Source of the DNA: Pseudoalteromonas holothuriae
GTDB lineage: Bacteria > Pseudomonadota > Gammaproteobacteria > Enterobacterales > Alteromonadaceae
NCBI RefSeq assembly: GCF_945859825.1
Contig: NZ_CAMAPC010000001.1
Location: forward strand, 310,001-374,000
DNA length: 64,000 nucleotides
Direction: 5' to 3'
Shown here in pieces: positions 1 through 9,369 of this stretch; positions within the stretch are counted from its first letter, which is position 1; every line of letters begins with the position of its first letter. A program made the translations under genes and the position numbers. Below the pieces are notes generated by a model, which searched no databases, was not told where the DNA came from, and was given only the letters and a program-made list of their open reading frames with translations.

Positions 1-1
1 A

Positions 2-127
2 GCACCTTTTTCAGTGGTGTTGGGTAAACATCAAGTTGTTGATGTAGAACTGGATGGTCAATTGGTTGACTTATCCGCTCTTCCTCGCAATCGTTTAGCA
101 AAATTTAAATTACCGTTAGCAGAGTAA
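2..127 (+). CDS. rodZ: RodZ C-terminal fragment (partial at window start)
   Basis: Only the last 41 codons are present and the gene enters from the left edge. The readable end includes VVLGKHQVVDVELDGQ and finishes in KFKLPLAE. RodZ is the bitopic membrane protein that links MreB to the elongasome; this tail would belong to its periplasmic C-terminal (DUF4115-type) domain. The call rests mainly on position, six bases before ispG, because rodZ-ispG-hisS is a conserved gammaproteobacterial order. The helix-turn-helix and membrane segments lie outside the window and cannot be checked. Confidence 0.7.
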   Translation, partial: APFSVVLGKHQVVDVELDGQLVDLSALPRNRLAKFKLPLAE

Positions 128-133
128 CCTTCT

Positions 134-1252
134 ATGTTTTCAGAATCTCCAATAAAGCGCAGAAAATCTACCCGCATTAATGTAGGGCATGTTCCTATCG
201 GAGATGGGGCACCGATTGCAGTGCAATCAATGACAAATACAAATACGCTTGATATCGATGCTACAGTTGCGCAAATTCGTGCAATTGCAGAGGCTGGTGC
301 GGACATTGTGCGAGTATCTGTACCAACAATGGATGCGGCTGAAGCATTCAAAAGCATTAAAGAGCAAGTAGATGTCCCACTGGTTACAGATATTCATTTT
401 GATTATCGTATTGCGTTAAAAGTAGCACAATATGGTGCAGACTGCTTGCGTATCAATCCTGGTAATATTGGTTCTGAAGATAGAATTAGGGCGGTGGTTG
501 ATGCAGCATCTGAGCGTAACATTCCTATTCGAATTGGTGTCAACGGTGGCTCTTTGGAGCGTGACTTACAAGAAAAATATGGAGAACCAACACCAGAGGC
601 ATTGCTTGAGTCAGCAATGCGGCATGTTGAAATATTACAGCGCCTTAATTTTGAACAATTTAAAGTGTCAGTTAAGGCTTCTGACGTGTTTTTAGCGGTG
701 GGGGCTTATCGTTTATTGGCAAAAGAAATTGATCAACCCCTGCATTTAGGGATCACTGAAGCGGGTGGTTTTAGATCGGGTTCAGTAAAGTCTGCTGTCG
801 GATTAGGTATGCTGCTGGCTGAAGGGATTGGCGATACATTACGAGTTTCATTGGCTGCAGACCCTGTACAAGAAATCAAGGTAGGTTTTGATATCTTAAA
901 GTCGCTACGTATTCGTTCTCGCGGTATTAACTTTATCGCCTGCCCGAGTTGCTCACGTCAAGAGTTTGATGTAGTTAATACGATGAACCAGCTTGAAGAG
1001 CGACTTGAAGACATCATCACACCTATCTCAGTATCTGTCATTGGCTGCGTTGTTAATGGCCCTGGAGAGGCACTTATCAGTGATATAGGCCTTGCAGGTG
1101 CAAATCGTCGTTCGGGTTTATATATCAACGGTGAACGTCAAAAGTTGCGCATTGATAACGATAATATTGTTGAGCAACTAGAGTCACAGGTACGAGAGTT
1201 TGTTGCCAAAAAAGAACAGCAACCAGAAATAGAGATTAAGATTGTTGAGTAA
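134..1252 (+). CDS. ispG: 4-hydroxy-3-methylbut-2-en-1-yl diphosphate synthase (IspG/GcpE)
   Basis: IspG converts methylerythritol cyclodiphosphate to HMBPP in the MEP isoprenoid pathway, using a [4Fe-4S] cluster in the cytoplasm. The 372-residue length matches proteobacterial IspG. The N-terminal TIM barrel carries [10 protein letters not shown] and [10 protein letters not shown]. The cluster-binding cysteines are in [12 protein letters not shown] (about residues 270-281) and [10 protein letters not shown] (about 304-313). The ATG start lies six bases after the preceding stop, so it is probably cotranscribed with rodZ. Intact and ordinary. Confidence 0.97.
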   Translation: MFSESPIKRRKSTRINVGHVPIGDGAPIAVQSMTNTNTLDIDATVAQIRAIAEAGADIVRVSVPTMDAAEAFKSIKEQVDVPLVTDIHFDYRIALKVAQYGADCLRINPGNIGSEDRIRAVVDAASERNIPIRIGVNGGSLERDLQEKYGEPTPEALLESAMRHVEILQRLNFEQFKVSVKASDVFLAVGAYRLLAKEIDQPLHLGITEAGGFRSGSVKSAVGLGMLLAEGIGDTLRVSLAADPVQEIKVGFDILKSLRIRSRGINFIACPSCSRQEFDVVNTMNQLEERLEDIITPISVSVIGCVVNGPGEALISDIGLAGANRRSGLYINGERQKLRIDNDNIVEQLESQVREFVAKKEQQPEIEIKIVE

Positions 1253-1312
1253 GTTCAAAGGCATTATTCAAGTAATATTTTTATGTTAGCAATGGGTCAG
1301 TCTTCGCCGTAG

Positions 1313-1341
1313 GTCGCATTTTCAGTCGGTTTGGGTATAAT
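1313..1341 (+). promoter_or_regulatory. Candidate promoter upstream of hisS
   Basis: A perfect TATAAT occurs at 1336-1341, preceded by TGGG, about 80 bases before the hisS start in the 167-base gap after ispG. The -35 region is poor, with nothing close to TTGACA at the usual 17-base spacing. Inferred from the -10 match alone. Confidence 0.35.
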
Positions 1342-1419
1342 GAGCGATTCATTTTTTACGCAAGTCAGGTACTTTGCGGCGATCGCATTGATAAAAAACA
1401 GATTTATTTAGGAATTTCA

Positions 1420-2697
1420 GTGGCAAAACAAATTCAAGCAGTTCGTGGTATGAACGACTGCCTACCTGGTACAACGCAAGTGTGGCAGAAAGTAGAAGAT
1501 ATATTGCGCAAAACGGTGGCGTCTTATGGCTATCAAGAGATCCGTTTTCCTATTGTTGAGTCTACTGATTTATTTAAACGCTCTATCGGTGAAGTAACCG
1601 ACATCGTTGAAAAAGAAATGTACACTTTTGAAGACCGCAGTGGTGATAGTCTCACTTTACGTCCTGAAGGTACGGCTGTATGCGTACGAGCCGGTAATCA
1701 AAATGGCTTATTGTATAACCAAGAGCAACGCTTTTGGTATATGGGGCCAATGTTTCGACATGAGCGTCCACAAAAAGGTCGTTACCGTCAGTTTCATCAG
1801 TTTGGTGTAGAAACATTTGGTATAGCCAGTGCTGATATCGATGCTGAAATCATTCTACTAACGGCACGTTTATGGGAAACGTTTGGTATTAGTCAGTATG
1901 TGCGTTTAGAGATAAATTCTTTGGGCTCGAATGAAGCTCGAGCACAATATCGAGATGCCTTAGTCGCATTCTTAGAGTCGCATATCGAGCAGTTAGATGA
2001 AGATAGTAAGCGTCGTATGCACTCTAACCCACTGCGTGTTCTAGATAGTAAAAACCCTGATGTGCAAGCGGTTTTAGAGCAAGCGCCAAAACTTTCTGAG
2101 CACTTGGATGATGAATCTCAAGCACATTTTAAAAATTTATGTGAACGTTTAGATGCAGCCGGCGTCGAATACCAAGTTAATGACAGCTTGGTTCGCGGCT
2201 TGGATTATTATAATCGTACTGTTTTTGAATGGGTTACGGATAGTTTAGGTGCACAAGGCACGGTGTGTGCTGGTGGTCGTTATGACGGTTTGGTAGAGCA
2301 ACTGGGTGGTAAAGCAACCCCTGGAGTTGGTTTTGCTATGGGTCTTGAACGATTGGTATTAATGTTACAAGAACTTGAATGTGTTGGAGATATACGTCGC
2401 AATGCTGACGTTTATGTTGCCACAATGGGTGATGAAGCGAGTATTCAAGCCCCTGTTATCGCTGAACAGTTACGCAATGAAGTATCAGGCTTGCGTGTTA
2501 TGGTGCACGCTGGTGGTGGTAATTTTAAAAAGCAATTAAAACGCGCAGATAAAAGTGATGCTGTCGTTGCGTTGATCTTCGGTGAAGAAGAATTAGCGCA
2601 AGGCACAGTTACCGTTAAATATCTGCGAGAACAAAAAGAACAAGTAACAGTGTCGTTTGATGAGGTGAAAATCCTTTTACAAGCACTGACAGTATAA
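1420..2697 (+). CDS. hisS: Histidyl-tRNA synthetase
   Basis: This class II aminoacyl-tRNA synthetase charges tRNA-His in the cytoplasm. The 425-residue length is typical. Visible motifs are motif 2 in [19 protein letters not shown] (about residues 111-129), the histidine-binding [13 protein letters not shown] (about 261-273), motif 3 in [11 protein letters not shown] (about 303-313), and a C-terminal anticodon-binding domain. Translation starts at GTG, giving [13 protein letters not shown], which is where family members begin. yfgM follows after nine bases, and the hisS-yfgM-bamB-der order is conserved. Confidence 0.97.
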   Translation: MAKQIQAVRGMNDCLPGTTQVWQKVEDILRKTVASYGYQEIRFPIVESTDLFKRSIGEVTDIVEKEMYTFEDRSGDSLTLRPEGTAVCVRAGNQNGLLYNQEQRFWYMGPMFRHERPQKGRYRQFHQFGVETFGIASADIDAEIILLTARLWETFGISQYVRLEINSLGSNEARAQYRDALVAFLESHIEQLDEDSKRRMHSNPLRVLDSKNPDVQAVLEQAPKLSEHLDDESQAHFKNLCERLDAAGVEYQVNDSLVRGLDYYNRTVFEWVTDSLGAQGTVCAGGRYDGLVEQLGGKATPGVGFAMGLERLVLMLQELECVGDIRRNADVYVATMGDEASIQAPVIAEQLRNEVSGLRVMVHAGGGNFKKQLKRADKSDAVVALIFGEEELAQGTVTVKYLREQKEQVTVSFDEVKILLQALTV

Positions 2698-2706
2698 GAG
2701 GTTATA

Positions 2707-3327
2707 ATGGAAATTTACTCAACAGAAGAACAGCAGGCTGAAGCCATAAAGCGATTTTTTCGTGAAAATGGCGTGTCTTTAGCGTTGGGCATTGTAATTG
2801 GTTTGGGTGGTTTATATGGCTGGAAAGCCTATAACCAAAGCCAAATCGATAGTGCAGAAGCCGCATCAAATGCATACAGTCAATTTGTCGAAAGTGATGA
2901 CGTATTGGCTTCAAGCGAAAGCTTTGTTAAAGAAAATAGTGATTCAAACTACGCTATATTAGCGGCATTTGTTGCAGCCAAAGAAGCGACTGAAAAGCAA
3001 CAGCTTGATGTGGCAGCACAAAAACTACAGTGGGCTGCAGATAACGTAGCGAGCATGGAATTGAAGGCGACCGCGTTAACCCGTTTAGCACGCGTACAAT
3101 TGGCGCAGCAGCAATTTGATCAAGCACTCGCAACATTAAATCAGTCAATGCCACAGAGTTTTGAAGCACAAGTTGCTGAAATAAAAGGCGATATATTTTT
3201 AGAACAGGGAGATAAAGCGCAGGCTAAAAGCCAGTATCAAGCCGCTTTGGATGCTTCGACAGAAGGTGCGAATACGTTACTTAAAATTAAGTTAGACGAC
3301 TTAGCAACCGTACAGCCTGCAGCATAG
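2707..3327 (+). CDS. yfgM: YfgM-type ancillary SecYEG translocon subunit
   Basis: YfgM proteins are inner-membrane proteins with a periplasmic TPR-like domain that interact with the SecYEG/PpiD translocon. This 206-residue protein has a short cytoplasmic N-terminus (MEIYSTEEQQAEAIKRFF), one membrane helix around residues 23-40 (LALGIVIGLGGLYGW), then an Ala/Gln-rich helical region ending in a TPR-like segment (GDIFLEQGDKAQAKSQYQAA). It lies between hisS and bamB as in E. coli. Start chosen with an AGAGG ribosome site. Family assigned from architecture and context. Confidence 0.9.
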   Translation: MEIYSTEEQQAEAIKRFFRENGVSLALGIVIGLGGLYGWKAYNQSQIDSAEAASNAYSQFVESDDVLASSESFVKENSDSNYAILAAFVAAKEATEKQQLDVAAQKLQWAADNVASMELKATALTRLARVQLAQQQFDQALATLNQSMPQSFEAQVAEIKGDIFLEQGDKAQAKSQYQAALDASTEGANTLLKIKLDDLATVQPAA

Positions 3328-3335
3328 GAGCTACC

Positions 3336-4511
3336 ATGAATAAGCTCAGTATGGCCACCTTGGCGCTGTGTATGGCGTCGTTGTTAGGATGTTCATCTAG
3401 TGATGATGAAGAAGAGTTAGTATTGCCAGAGGTCAATAACCAATTTGAAACACAAATCGTTTGGCAAGAAAGTGTAGGTAGCGGTGTAGAGCATTATTTC
3501 TCACGTTTAACACCGACTGTGTATAAAAATACGGTTTTTGCTGCAGAGCGTTATGGTTTGGTAAAAGCACTTAACCTAGAATCAGGCGCAACACTATGGC
3601 AAACAGATGTACGTGAAGCCCCTGCATTTTGGCCATGGGAAGATAACGACAGTGCTAAGCTCTCTGGTGGTATTTTACAAGCCTACGGTAACATTTATAT
3701 AGGTTCAGAGCATGGTGAAGTCATTGCTATTAATCGAGAGTCTGGCGAAATCCTTTGGCGTAAAGCAGTTCCTGGTGAAGCGCTTTCATCACCGGCAGCG
3801 GGAGATGGTCTTGTTTATGTCAACTTAGGCTCAGGTAAACTGCTAGCATTACATCCAGATACAGGTGAAGAGCGTTGGCGTCATGATCAAGAAGTACCTG
3901 CTTTAACATTGCGAGGGCTGAGCTCACCGACTGCGGCAAATGGTGGTGTATTATTTGGTGAAGAAAGCGGTAAGTTATCTGTATTGATTGCTGAAAACGG
4001 TTATAGCGCTTGGAGCGCTGATGTAGCAATCGCAAAAGGTTCATCTGAGTTTGAGCGTTTGGTAGATGTTGATACCAAGCCGGTTGTTAGTGGCGCAACA
4101 GCTTATGCAATAGGCTATAATGGAAATTTAGCGGCTGTAGATGTGCGCAGTGGTAATGTACTGTGGAAGCGAGAATACAGTAGTTATCGAGACTTGAGCT
4201 TAGATTTAAATGTTCTTTATTTGGTAGATAGTAACGGCGTTATCTATGCGTTAGATAAAGATTCAGGTATTGAGCGTTGGAGTCAACCAGCTCTACGTGG
4301 TTGGTATTTAACCGCACCGACTGTAGCAGGCAATTATCTTGCTGTAGGCGATCAAGAAGGCAACTTGCATTGGTTAGATAAGCAAACAGGCCAGTTGGTT
4401 GCTCGAGAGTCATTTGATAGCTCTGGTTTTTTTGTTGAACCTGTTGTTGCTGATGACAAGCTAATTGTATACACCCGTGATGGTGAAGTTAGCGCAATTA
4501 AAATTCCGTAA
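3336..4511 (+). CDS. bamB: BamB, beta-propeller lipoprotein of the outer-membrane assembly machine
   Basis: BamB is a lipoprotein of the BAM complex that assists BamA in inserting beta-barrel proteins. The 391-residue product has a lipoprotein signal with lipobox LLGC (Cys19) and then repeated PQQ-type blades, seen as GSGKLLALHPDTGEERWR, VDVRSGNVLWKRE and DKQTGQLVARESF. Eight bases separate it from yfgM and AGGAG precedes the ATG. A strong hairpin follows it before der, so some transcripts probably end there. Confidence 0.95.
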   Translation: MNKLSMATLALCMASLLGCSSSDDEEELVLPEVNNQFETQIVWQESVGSGVEHYFSRLTPTVYKNTVFAAERYGLVKALNLESGATLWQTDVREAPAFWPWEDNDSAKLSGGILQAYGNIYIGSEHGEVIAINRESGEILWRKAVPGEALSSPAAGDGLVYVNLGSGKLLALHPDTGEERWRHDQEVPALTLRGLSSPTAANGGVLFGEESGKLSVLIAENGYSAWSADVAIAKGSSEFERLVDVDTKPVVSGATAYAIGYNGNLAAVDVRSGNVLWKREYSSYRDLSLDLNVLYLVDSNGVIYALDKDSGIERWSQPALRGWYLTAPTVAGNYLAVGDQEGNLHWLDKQTGQLVARESFDSSGFFVEPVVADDKLIVYTRDGEVSAIKIP

Positions 4512-4535
4512 CACTTAATGTTAGTTAAGTATGTT

Positions 4536-4563
4536 AAGGCTTCGCTTTGCGAAGCCTTTTGTT
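4536..4563 (+). terminator. Rho-independent terminator after bamB
   Basis: Ten-base arms AAGGCTTCGC / GCGAAGCCTT with a TTT loop are followed by a T-rich stretch. It lies in the 72-base bamB-der gap and probably only partly terminates before der. Confidence 0.85.
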
Positions 4564-4583
4564 GTTTATTAAAGAGGTAGTCT

Positions 4584-6059
4584 ATGCTTCCGGTGATCGC
4601 TCTTGTTGGGCGACCTAATGTGGGTAAATCCACACTGTTTAACCGCTTAACGCGTACAAGAGATGCTTTAGTAGCTGATTTTCCAGGGCTTACGCGTGAT
4701 CGTAAATACGGCCAAGCTAATTATGATGGCTACGAGTTTATCGTGGTCGATACTGGTGGTATTGATGGTTCAGAAGAGGGCATTGAAACAGAAATGGCCG
4801 AGCAATCGCTATTAGCGATTGAAGAAGCTGATATTGTGCTTTTTTTGGTCGATGCACGAGCTGGCATGAATGCAGCAGATCAAGCTATCGCGCAACACTT
4901 ACGTAAACAACAAAAGAAGTGTTTCCTAGTTGCGAATAAAACAGACGGTATTGATGCAGATTCAAGTTGTGCTGAATTTTACCAGTTAGCACTTGGTCAG
5001 GTTTATCATATTGCAGCGGCTCATGGGAGAGGTGTAACTCAGCTATTGGATGTTACATTACAGCCTGTTATTGCTGAACTTGCAGCGCAAGATGAAGAGT
5101 TACAGCAAGATGACGCGCAGTTAGCTGAATTGTATCTTGAAGGCGACGAAGGAGTTGACGAAGATGGTAAATCGCCTTTTGAAGATAAGCCGATAAAACT
5201 CGCTATCATTGGCCGGCCAAATGTAGGTAAGTCTACGCTGACAAACCGTATTCTTGGTGAAGACAGAGTTATTGTTTATGATATGCCAGGTACCACGCGA
5301 GATTCTATTTATATCCCGATGACACGCAATGACCGTGAATATGTACTTATCGATACAGCTGGGGTACGTAAACGTAAAAAAGTAAGTGATGTGGTTGAAA
5401 AGTTTTCGGTGATCAAAACTTTGAAAGCTATTGAAGATGCAAACGTTGTATTGTTAGTCGTTGATGCAAGAGACGGGATATCAGACCAAGATTTAAGCTT
5501 ATTGGGTTTTGCGTTAAACTCTGGTCGCTCATTAGTTATAGCTGTAAACAAGTGGGATGGGTTGGACGATTATGTAAAAGAGCGTATTAAGACGGAGCTA
5601 GATCGTCGCCTTGGTTTTATAGACTTTGCCCGTTTACATTTTATCTCTGCGTTACATGGTACTGGTGTTGGTCATTTGTTTGAGTCAGTGAATGAAGCTT
5701 ATGAATCAGCAACTAAGCGTATTAGCACGGCCATGTTACGTCGTATTATGGATATGGCGCAAGCTGATCACCAGCCGCCGCTTGTGCGTGGACGCCGTGT
5801 AAAACTAAAATATGCTCACGCAGGTGGCTATAACCCGCCAAGAATTGTGATCCATGGTAACCAAGTACACGATCTACCCGACAGTTATAAACGTTACCTA
5901 ATGAATTACTATCGAAAAGCTCTTAACATCATGGGTACACCAATTAAAATTGAATTCCGTGAAGGGGATAACCCCTACTCTGGACGTACTAATAAGATGA
6001 CGCTATCACAAAAGCGTAAACTTAGAGCATTCACTAAAGAAAATCGAAACAAGTCTTAA
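4584..6059 (+). CDS. der: Ribosome-biogenesis GTPase Der (EngA)
   Basis: Der is an essential double-GTPase required for 50S subunit maturation. The 491-residue protein has two tandem G domains. The first has [12 protein letters not shown] (about residues 8-19), DTGG and NKTD. The second has [12 protein letters not shown] (about 210-221), [10 protein letters not shown] and NKWD. A KH-like C-terminal domain ends in a basic tail. An acidic linker of about 30 residues separates the G domains. AGAGG precedes the ATG. A terminator follows. Confidence 0.97.
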   Translation: MLPVIALVGRPNVGKSTLFNRLTRTRDALVADFPGLTRDRKYGQANYDGYEFIVVDTGGIDGSEEGIETEMAEQSLLAIEEADIVLFLVDARAGMNAADQAIAQHLRKQQKKCFLVANKTDGIDADSSCAEFYQLALGQVYHIAAAHGRGVTQLLDVTLQPVIAELAAQDEELQQDDAQLAELYLEGDEGVDEDGKSPFEDKPIKLAIIGRPNVGKSTLTNRILGEDRVIVYDMPGTTRDSIYIPMTRNDREYVLIDTAGVRKRKKVSDVVEKFSVIKTLKAIEDANVVLLVVDARDGISDQDLSLLGFALNSGRSLVIAVNKWDGLDDYVKERIKTELDRRLGFIDFARLHFISALHGTGVGHLFESVNEAYESATKRISTAMLRRIMDMAQADHQPPLVRGRRVKLKYAHAGGYNPPRIVIHGNQVHDLPDSYKRYLMNYYRKALNIMGTPIKIEFREGDNPYSGRTNKMTLSQKRKLRAFTKENRNKS

Positions 6060-6110
6060 TAATAAAAGCCTAAATAATTTTTCGGCTATAGTAAGTAAAG
6101 GTTCACGTGA

Positions 6111-6143
6111 TCCGTAGATTCTCAGAGTCTACGGATTTTTTGT
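6111..6143 (+). terminator. Rho-independent terminator after der
   Basis: The hairpin TCCGTAGA ... TCTACGGA is followed by a run of six T. It ends the ispG-der block about 50 bases after the der stop. Confidence 0.85.
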
Positions 6144-6177
6144 TTATGACTCGGTTTAGCGCATTTTTTTTGCTTTG

Positions 6178-6293
6178 ATACCAATAGCATTAAATAAATG
6201 GCTTCGTGACGAGGCAAAAATTTCGGTATGTCGTTTTTTTATATGAGTCATTTAGCTCGCTAGAATGATCAATGTTTTAATAAAATTGTTATA
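6178..6293 (+). repeat. Dispersed MITE-like repeat, copy 1
   Basis: This copy begins with ATACCAATAGCATTAAATAA and contains TTCGGTATGTCG and ATTTAGCTCGCTAGAATGAT. It ends in AAATTGTTAT, a decayed form of ATTGGTAT. The same core recurs at 25443-25606, 36737-36830, 41959-42119 (inverted) and 49413-49554. No coding capacity. Confidence 0.75.
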
Positions 6294-6363
6294 ATAAAAT
6301 CTACATTGATTGTGTTTTACCCACTTTTGAATTTATGCTTAGTAAAAGAGGCTCTGAGATGAA

Positions 6364-6379
6364 CTAGATTTTAATCTAG
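6364..6379. promoter_or_regulatory. Short perfect palindrome, possible operator
   Basis: CTAGATT-TT-AATCTAG is a perfect seven-base inverted repeat 58 bases before the VOC-protein gene. It could be a dimeric regulator site or chance. No promoter elements are clear around it. Confidence 0.25.
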
Positions 6380-6437
6380 GTAGCTAAATAGCATCATCTT
6401 AAGTATTACTTTGGGTTAATTATTTTTTAAGTGGTTC

Positions 6438-6830
6438 ATGATGCGCTATGCTAAAACTGTGATTTACGTTGATAACGTAGAAGAAGTACTAGATTTTTAT
6501 TACCAAGCATTTGGTCTTAGTACGCAAGCTTTGACTGAGGCTGGGGACTATGGTGAGTTAGATACTGGTGAAGTTGTGTTAGGTTTTGCAAGTCATCCAC
6601 TGGCACAAGCTCAGTTTAAGCAAAGCTATATAAGAGCACAACCAAAGCAACCAGCACTAGGATTTGAGCTTACATTGTGTTGTTATAATGTGAGTGAAAG
6701 TTATGATAGGGCAGTAATCGCAGGAGCGGAACCCTTAATGCCACCCAGTGGTAAAGGGGAGAGCGCGCAAGCATATGTGCGCGCAATTGAGGGAACCTTA
6801 ATAGCCTTAGTCTACGAGCGCGCGAGCTAA
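6438..6830 (+). CDS. VOC-superfamily (glyoxalase/bleomycin-resistance fold) protein
   Basis: The 130-residue protein has the paired beta-alpha-beta-beta-beta pattern of the vicinal-oxygen-chelate fold. The first half starts YAKTVIYVDNVEEVLDFYYQ. A glutamate in GFELTLCCYNV and another in AIEGTLIALVYE are in positions often used as metal ligands. The substrate is unknown; family members are isomerases, dioxygenases or resistance proteins. Two adjacent ATG codons could start it. Its 3' end overlaps the convergent DUF2750 gene by 24 bases. Confidence 0.8.
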   Translation: MMRYAKTVIYVDNVEEVLDFYYQAFGLSTQALTEAGDYGELDTGEVVLGFASHPLAQAQFKQSYIRAQPKQPALGFELTLCCYNVSESYDRAVIAGAEPLMPPSGKGESAQAYVRAIEGTLIALVYERAS

Positions 6831-7157
6831 GCCGACAGGTTCAATCTCCACACAAACATTTTCATCATTCCAATTTAGGCCAAAAAGCGCTTGATCTTCA
6901 TTCAAGTCTTCAACCCACTCATCTAAAAATTCATCAAGTGAAATTTCAACAGGTGTGTAATCTTGCCACTCATCTTTACATTGTGCTTGTGCTTTTTGTT
7001 CGCTATCCCATATTAATAGCACGTCAGTTTCTTCAAATTGATTAGACTCACATACTACGATACCACCATCTTGTGCGCCGAGCGCCCAAACTTGTTGATT
7101 TGAACGTACTTGCTCTACAAAGGTGATTAATTCCGATTCTATTTCAATGTCGCTCAT
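6807..7157 (-). CDS. DUF2750 domain protein
   Basis: A 116-residue acidic protein, probably cytoplasmic because no signal or membrane segment is visible. The pattern ITFVEQVRSNQQVWALGAQDG followed by a W-rich acidic half (EFLDEWVEDLNEDQALFGLNW) fits the uncharacterised DUF2750 family, often annotated as immunity-like or hypothetical. AAGGT precedes the ATG. The last 24 bases overlap the convergent VOC gene. Function unknown. Confidence 0.75.
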   Translation of the reverse strand: MSDIEIESELITFVEQVRSNQQVWALGAQDGGIVVCESNQFEETDVLLIWDSEQKAQAQCKDEWQDYTPVEISLDEFLDEWVEDLNEDQALFGLNWNDENVCVEIEPVGLARALVD

Positions 7158-7183
7158 TGTCTGTACCTTTTTTAATATGACAA

Positions 7184-7762
7184 TTATATTCTAGGATCTG
7201 AACTTGTACTGCCCGGTAAGTTAGCGTGTGCTTCACAAAACTGCACTAGCGCCGCAAACGAACTTAAGTCGGTCAATGATCTAAATACAATCCAATCTAG
7301 CAGGCAGTATAAACTGATCTTTAAGTAGTCGCAGTTTAAAAAGTCACTTTTCACGCATTGTTCATTTAAATCAGATAATACGGCTTCTACTCTTTCTCTT
7401 TGTAGATTAAAAAATAGCTGATCTGCTTGTGTATCAAAGCCCGAACGCTCGCATATCAGTAGCTCGACCAAAGAGTCATTACAGGCGTTTATGTTGGTAA
7501 GTTGATTTTCTTGCCAACAACTCATATGAGTTAACTGAAACTGACTTATTAAGTAGCGATATATGGCACCAGAATCACATATGGTATTTGTGTTATCAAT
7601 TAAAAATGGAATTTTTCGAGCGGGATTGTGGGCGATCAATGTGGCTCTGTCTTGCTCATTGAAAATGTCTATGTGTTGATAATTAATCGGTAAGTTATGA
7701 AGTGCTGCAAACATTCTGATGCGCCGTGCGAAAGGCGAAGTATTCGAGCCATATAGCTGCAT
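7184..7762 (-). CDS. Glutathione S-transferase family protein
   Basis: The 192-residue protein begins with a thioredoxin-like GST N-terminal domain: MQLYGSNTSPFARRIRM, then NPARKIPFLIDN carrying the conserved cis-Pro region, and CDSGAIYRYL for the glutathione gamma-glutamyl contact. The all-helical C-terminal domain is short and divergent. It is probably a cytoplasmic glutathione-dependent enzyme of unknown substrate. It lies 26 bases downstream of DUF2750 on the same strand, so the two may share a transcript. Confidence 0.85.
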   Translation of the reverse strand: MQLYGSNTSPFARRIRMFAALHNLPINYQHIDIFNEQDRATLIAHNPARKIPFLIDNTNTICDSGAIYRYLISQFQLTHMSCWQENQLTNINACNDSLVELLICERSGFDTQADQLFFNLQRERVEAVLSDLNEQCVKSDFLNCDYLKISLYCLLDWIVFRSLTDLSSFAALVQFCEAHANLPGSTSSDPRI

Positions 7763-7781
7763 AATGATTCCTTTTTACTAT

Positions 7782-7806
7782 AAAAAAGGCCGCAAAAAGC
7801 GGCCTT
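7782..7806 (-). terminator. Rho-independent terminator after the parvulin gene
   Basis: On the minus strand AAGGCCGC-TTTTT-GCGGCCTT is followed by a run of T. It lies just past the stop of the 7825-8106 gene and ends that short transcript. Confidence 0.85.
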
Positions 7807-7824
7807 AAGAACTTTAAAGCTAAT

Positions 7825-8106
7825 TTACTCTGAGCGACTTGTTACTTCAAGTAAATGAAACCCAAACTGTGTCTGAACCGGCCCTTGCACTTCATTAATT
7901 GGCGCTGAAAAAACAACTTTATCGAATTCTGGTACCATCATACCTGGTCCAAATTCACCTAATGCACCACCATCTTGACCAGAAGGGCAGCTTGAGTATT
8001 GTTTTGCGAGCTCTGCGAAATCTTCACCTTCAGCAATGCGCGACTTTAAATCTGAGCACTCTGCTTCGCTTTCAACTAAAATGTGCCTTGCACTTGCAAC
8101 TGTCAT
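7825..8106 (-). CDS. ppiC: Parvulin-type peptidyl-prolyl cis-trans isomerase
   Basis: A single-domain 93-residue parvulin, the size of E. coli PpiC, that isomerises Xaa-Pro bonds in the cytoplasm. Visible family motifs are ARHILVESEAECSDLK at the N-terminus, FAELAKQYSSCPSGQDGGALGEFGPG in the middle (split here: FAELAKQYSSCPSG, then QDGGALGEFG), and VQTQFGFHLLEV at the C-terminus. No signal peptide. It is monocistronic, with a strong terminator 19 bases after the stop. Confidence 0.93.
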   Translation of the reverse strand: MTVASARHILVESEAECSDLKSRIAEGEDFAELAKQYSSCPSGQDGGALGEFGPGMMVPEFDKVVFSAPINEVQGPVQTQFGFHLLEVTSRSE

Positions 8107-8193
8107 ATGCTCTCCATAATTATTAATTCGCTTATGTTTGTTTTTTGCTCAGACTTTATTCTAATACAAAAATTCTAAAAACTCACTATTTGC

Positions 8194-8736
8194 CTAGAGG
8201 GCTTTTTCAATAGCACTGGTTAATTCTTTTGAGAGCGGTTTAGTTCGACTGTTGAAGCGTGTGATGCTTTTTCGATCTGCTGAAACTAAGTATTTATAAA
8301 AGTTCCATTTAGGAGAGCTTGTTTGAGCATTTAAATGCTTAAAAATAGGGTTTGCATCGTCACCACGTACAGCAGAGGTTGCAAGCATATTGAAGGTTAC
8401 CCCATAATTTATAAAGCATACTTTTGCCGTATCCTTTTCATCATTCTCTTCTTGAAAAAAGTCATCTGAAGGAAATCCCAATATCACTAAGCCTTTATCT
8501 TTATAGGTCTGGTGCAGTTTTTCTAAGCCTTCAAATTGACCGGTAAAACCACAATTGCTTGCAGTATTTACAATTAATAAGGGTTTATCTTTAAACTCAC
8601 ATATATTTATTGTTTGTTCTGAGCGTAATTTGCGCAGTTCAACGTTGGTGAAGTCATCACACTGCTTAGCATATGTGGCACTTGTCATTAAAACGCTACT
8701 GAGCAGCGTAACTTGTAGTATTAATTTTTTTAGCAT
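8194..8736 (-). CDS. Exported glutathione peroxidase-family protein
   Basis: The 180-residue product has a cleavable signal (LILQVTLLSSVLMTSATYA, then KQCDD), so it acts outside the cytoplasm. The peroxidase fold shows the Cys-containing NTASNCGFTGQFEGL (catalytic Cys in NCGFTGQ), VILGFPSDDFFQEE, and WNFYKYLV with the catalytic Trp. GPx-family enzymes reduce peroxides; many bacterial forms use thioredoxin rather than glutathione. The E. coli cytoplasmic relative is BtuE, and the signal sets this one apart. Confidence 0.88.
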   Translation of the reverse strand: MLKKLILQVTLLSSVLMTSATYAKQCDDFTNVELRKLRSEQTINICEFKDKPLLIVNTASNCGFTGQFEGLEKLHQTYKDKGLVILGFPSDDFFQEENDEKDTAKVCFINYGVTFNMLATSAVRGDDANPIFKHLNAQTSSPKWNFYKYLVSADRKSITRFNSRTKPLSKELTSAIEKAL

Positions 8737-8809
8737 CTGCTTTCCCTCTAAGATAATAATCTTTTATGATACGGCATTACACTTTAGTGCGATCAGATAT
8801 TTATACACG

Positions 8810-9301
8810 ATGACAATAAGAATAGCTAAAATTGAAGACCTGCAAAGTATCACAGACATATATAATGAAACGATTGCAAGCAGAATGGTGACTGCAGATA
8901 CTGAAATGGTAAGCGCAAAGCAGCGTTTAGAGTGGTTTAATAGCCACTATGATAATCGGCCACTATTTGTTTATGAGCAAGCAGGAGCGGTTCTTGCCTG
9001 GCTGAGTTTTAAATCTTTTTATGGTCGTCCTGCTTACTCTCAAACCTGTGAGATAAGTATATATATTGCAACGCAAGCCAGAGGTAAAGGGTTGGGTAAT
9101 GTACTGATGGATTTTGCTCAATCCCATGCCAAACTTATTGATGTCTCGGCTTTACTTGGATTTATTTTTAGCCATAACACGCCTAGCCTAAGTTTGTTTA
9201 AACGCCATGGTTTTAAGTCATGGGGTGAGTTACCCGACATTGCAAAGATGGATAACAGTCGTTATAGCTTGACTATAATGGGCAAGCACCTAGATGAATG
9301 A
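8810..9301 (+). CDS. GNAT N-acetyltransferase, phosphinothricin-acetyltransferase-like
   Basis: The 163-residue protein has the GNAT fold. IRIAKIEDLQSITDIYNETI opens it, the acetyl-CoA loop is ATQARGKGLGNVLM (Q/RxxGxG), and HNTPSLSLFKRHGF is the C-terminal signature of the Pat/ArsN subgroup. The substrate is unknown. The reading frame is open upstream to 8555, but that part overlaps the divergent peroxidase gene. The ATG at 8810 is where family members start, although no good Shine-Dalgarno precedes it. Confidence 0.85.
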   Translation: MTIRIAKIEDLQSITDIYNETIASRMVTADTEMVSAKQRLEWFNSHYDNRPLFVYEQAGAVLAWLSFKSFYGRPAYSQTCEISIYIATQARGKGLGNVLMDFAQSHAKLIDVSALLGFIFSHNTPSLSLFKRHGFKSWGELPDIAKMDNSRYSLTIMGKHLDE

Positions 9302-9369
9302 TGCCTGACAATTAAGAAGAAAAAATCGTCTACACTTGAGACAAGTTAAGGAAGAAGCGGTGTAGGCAA

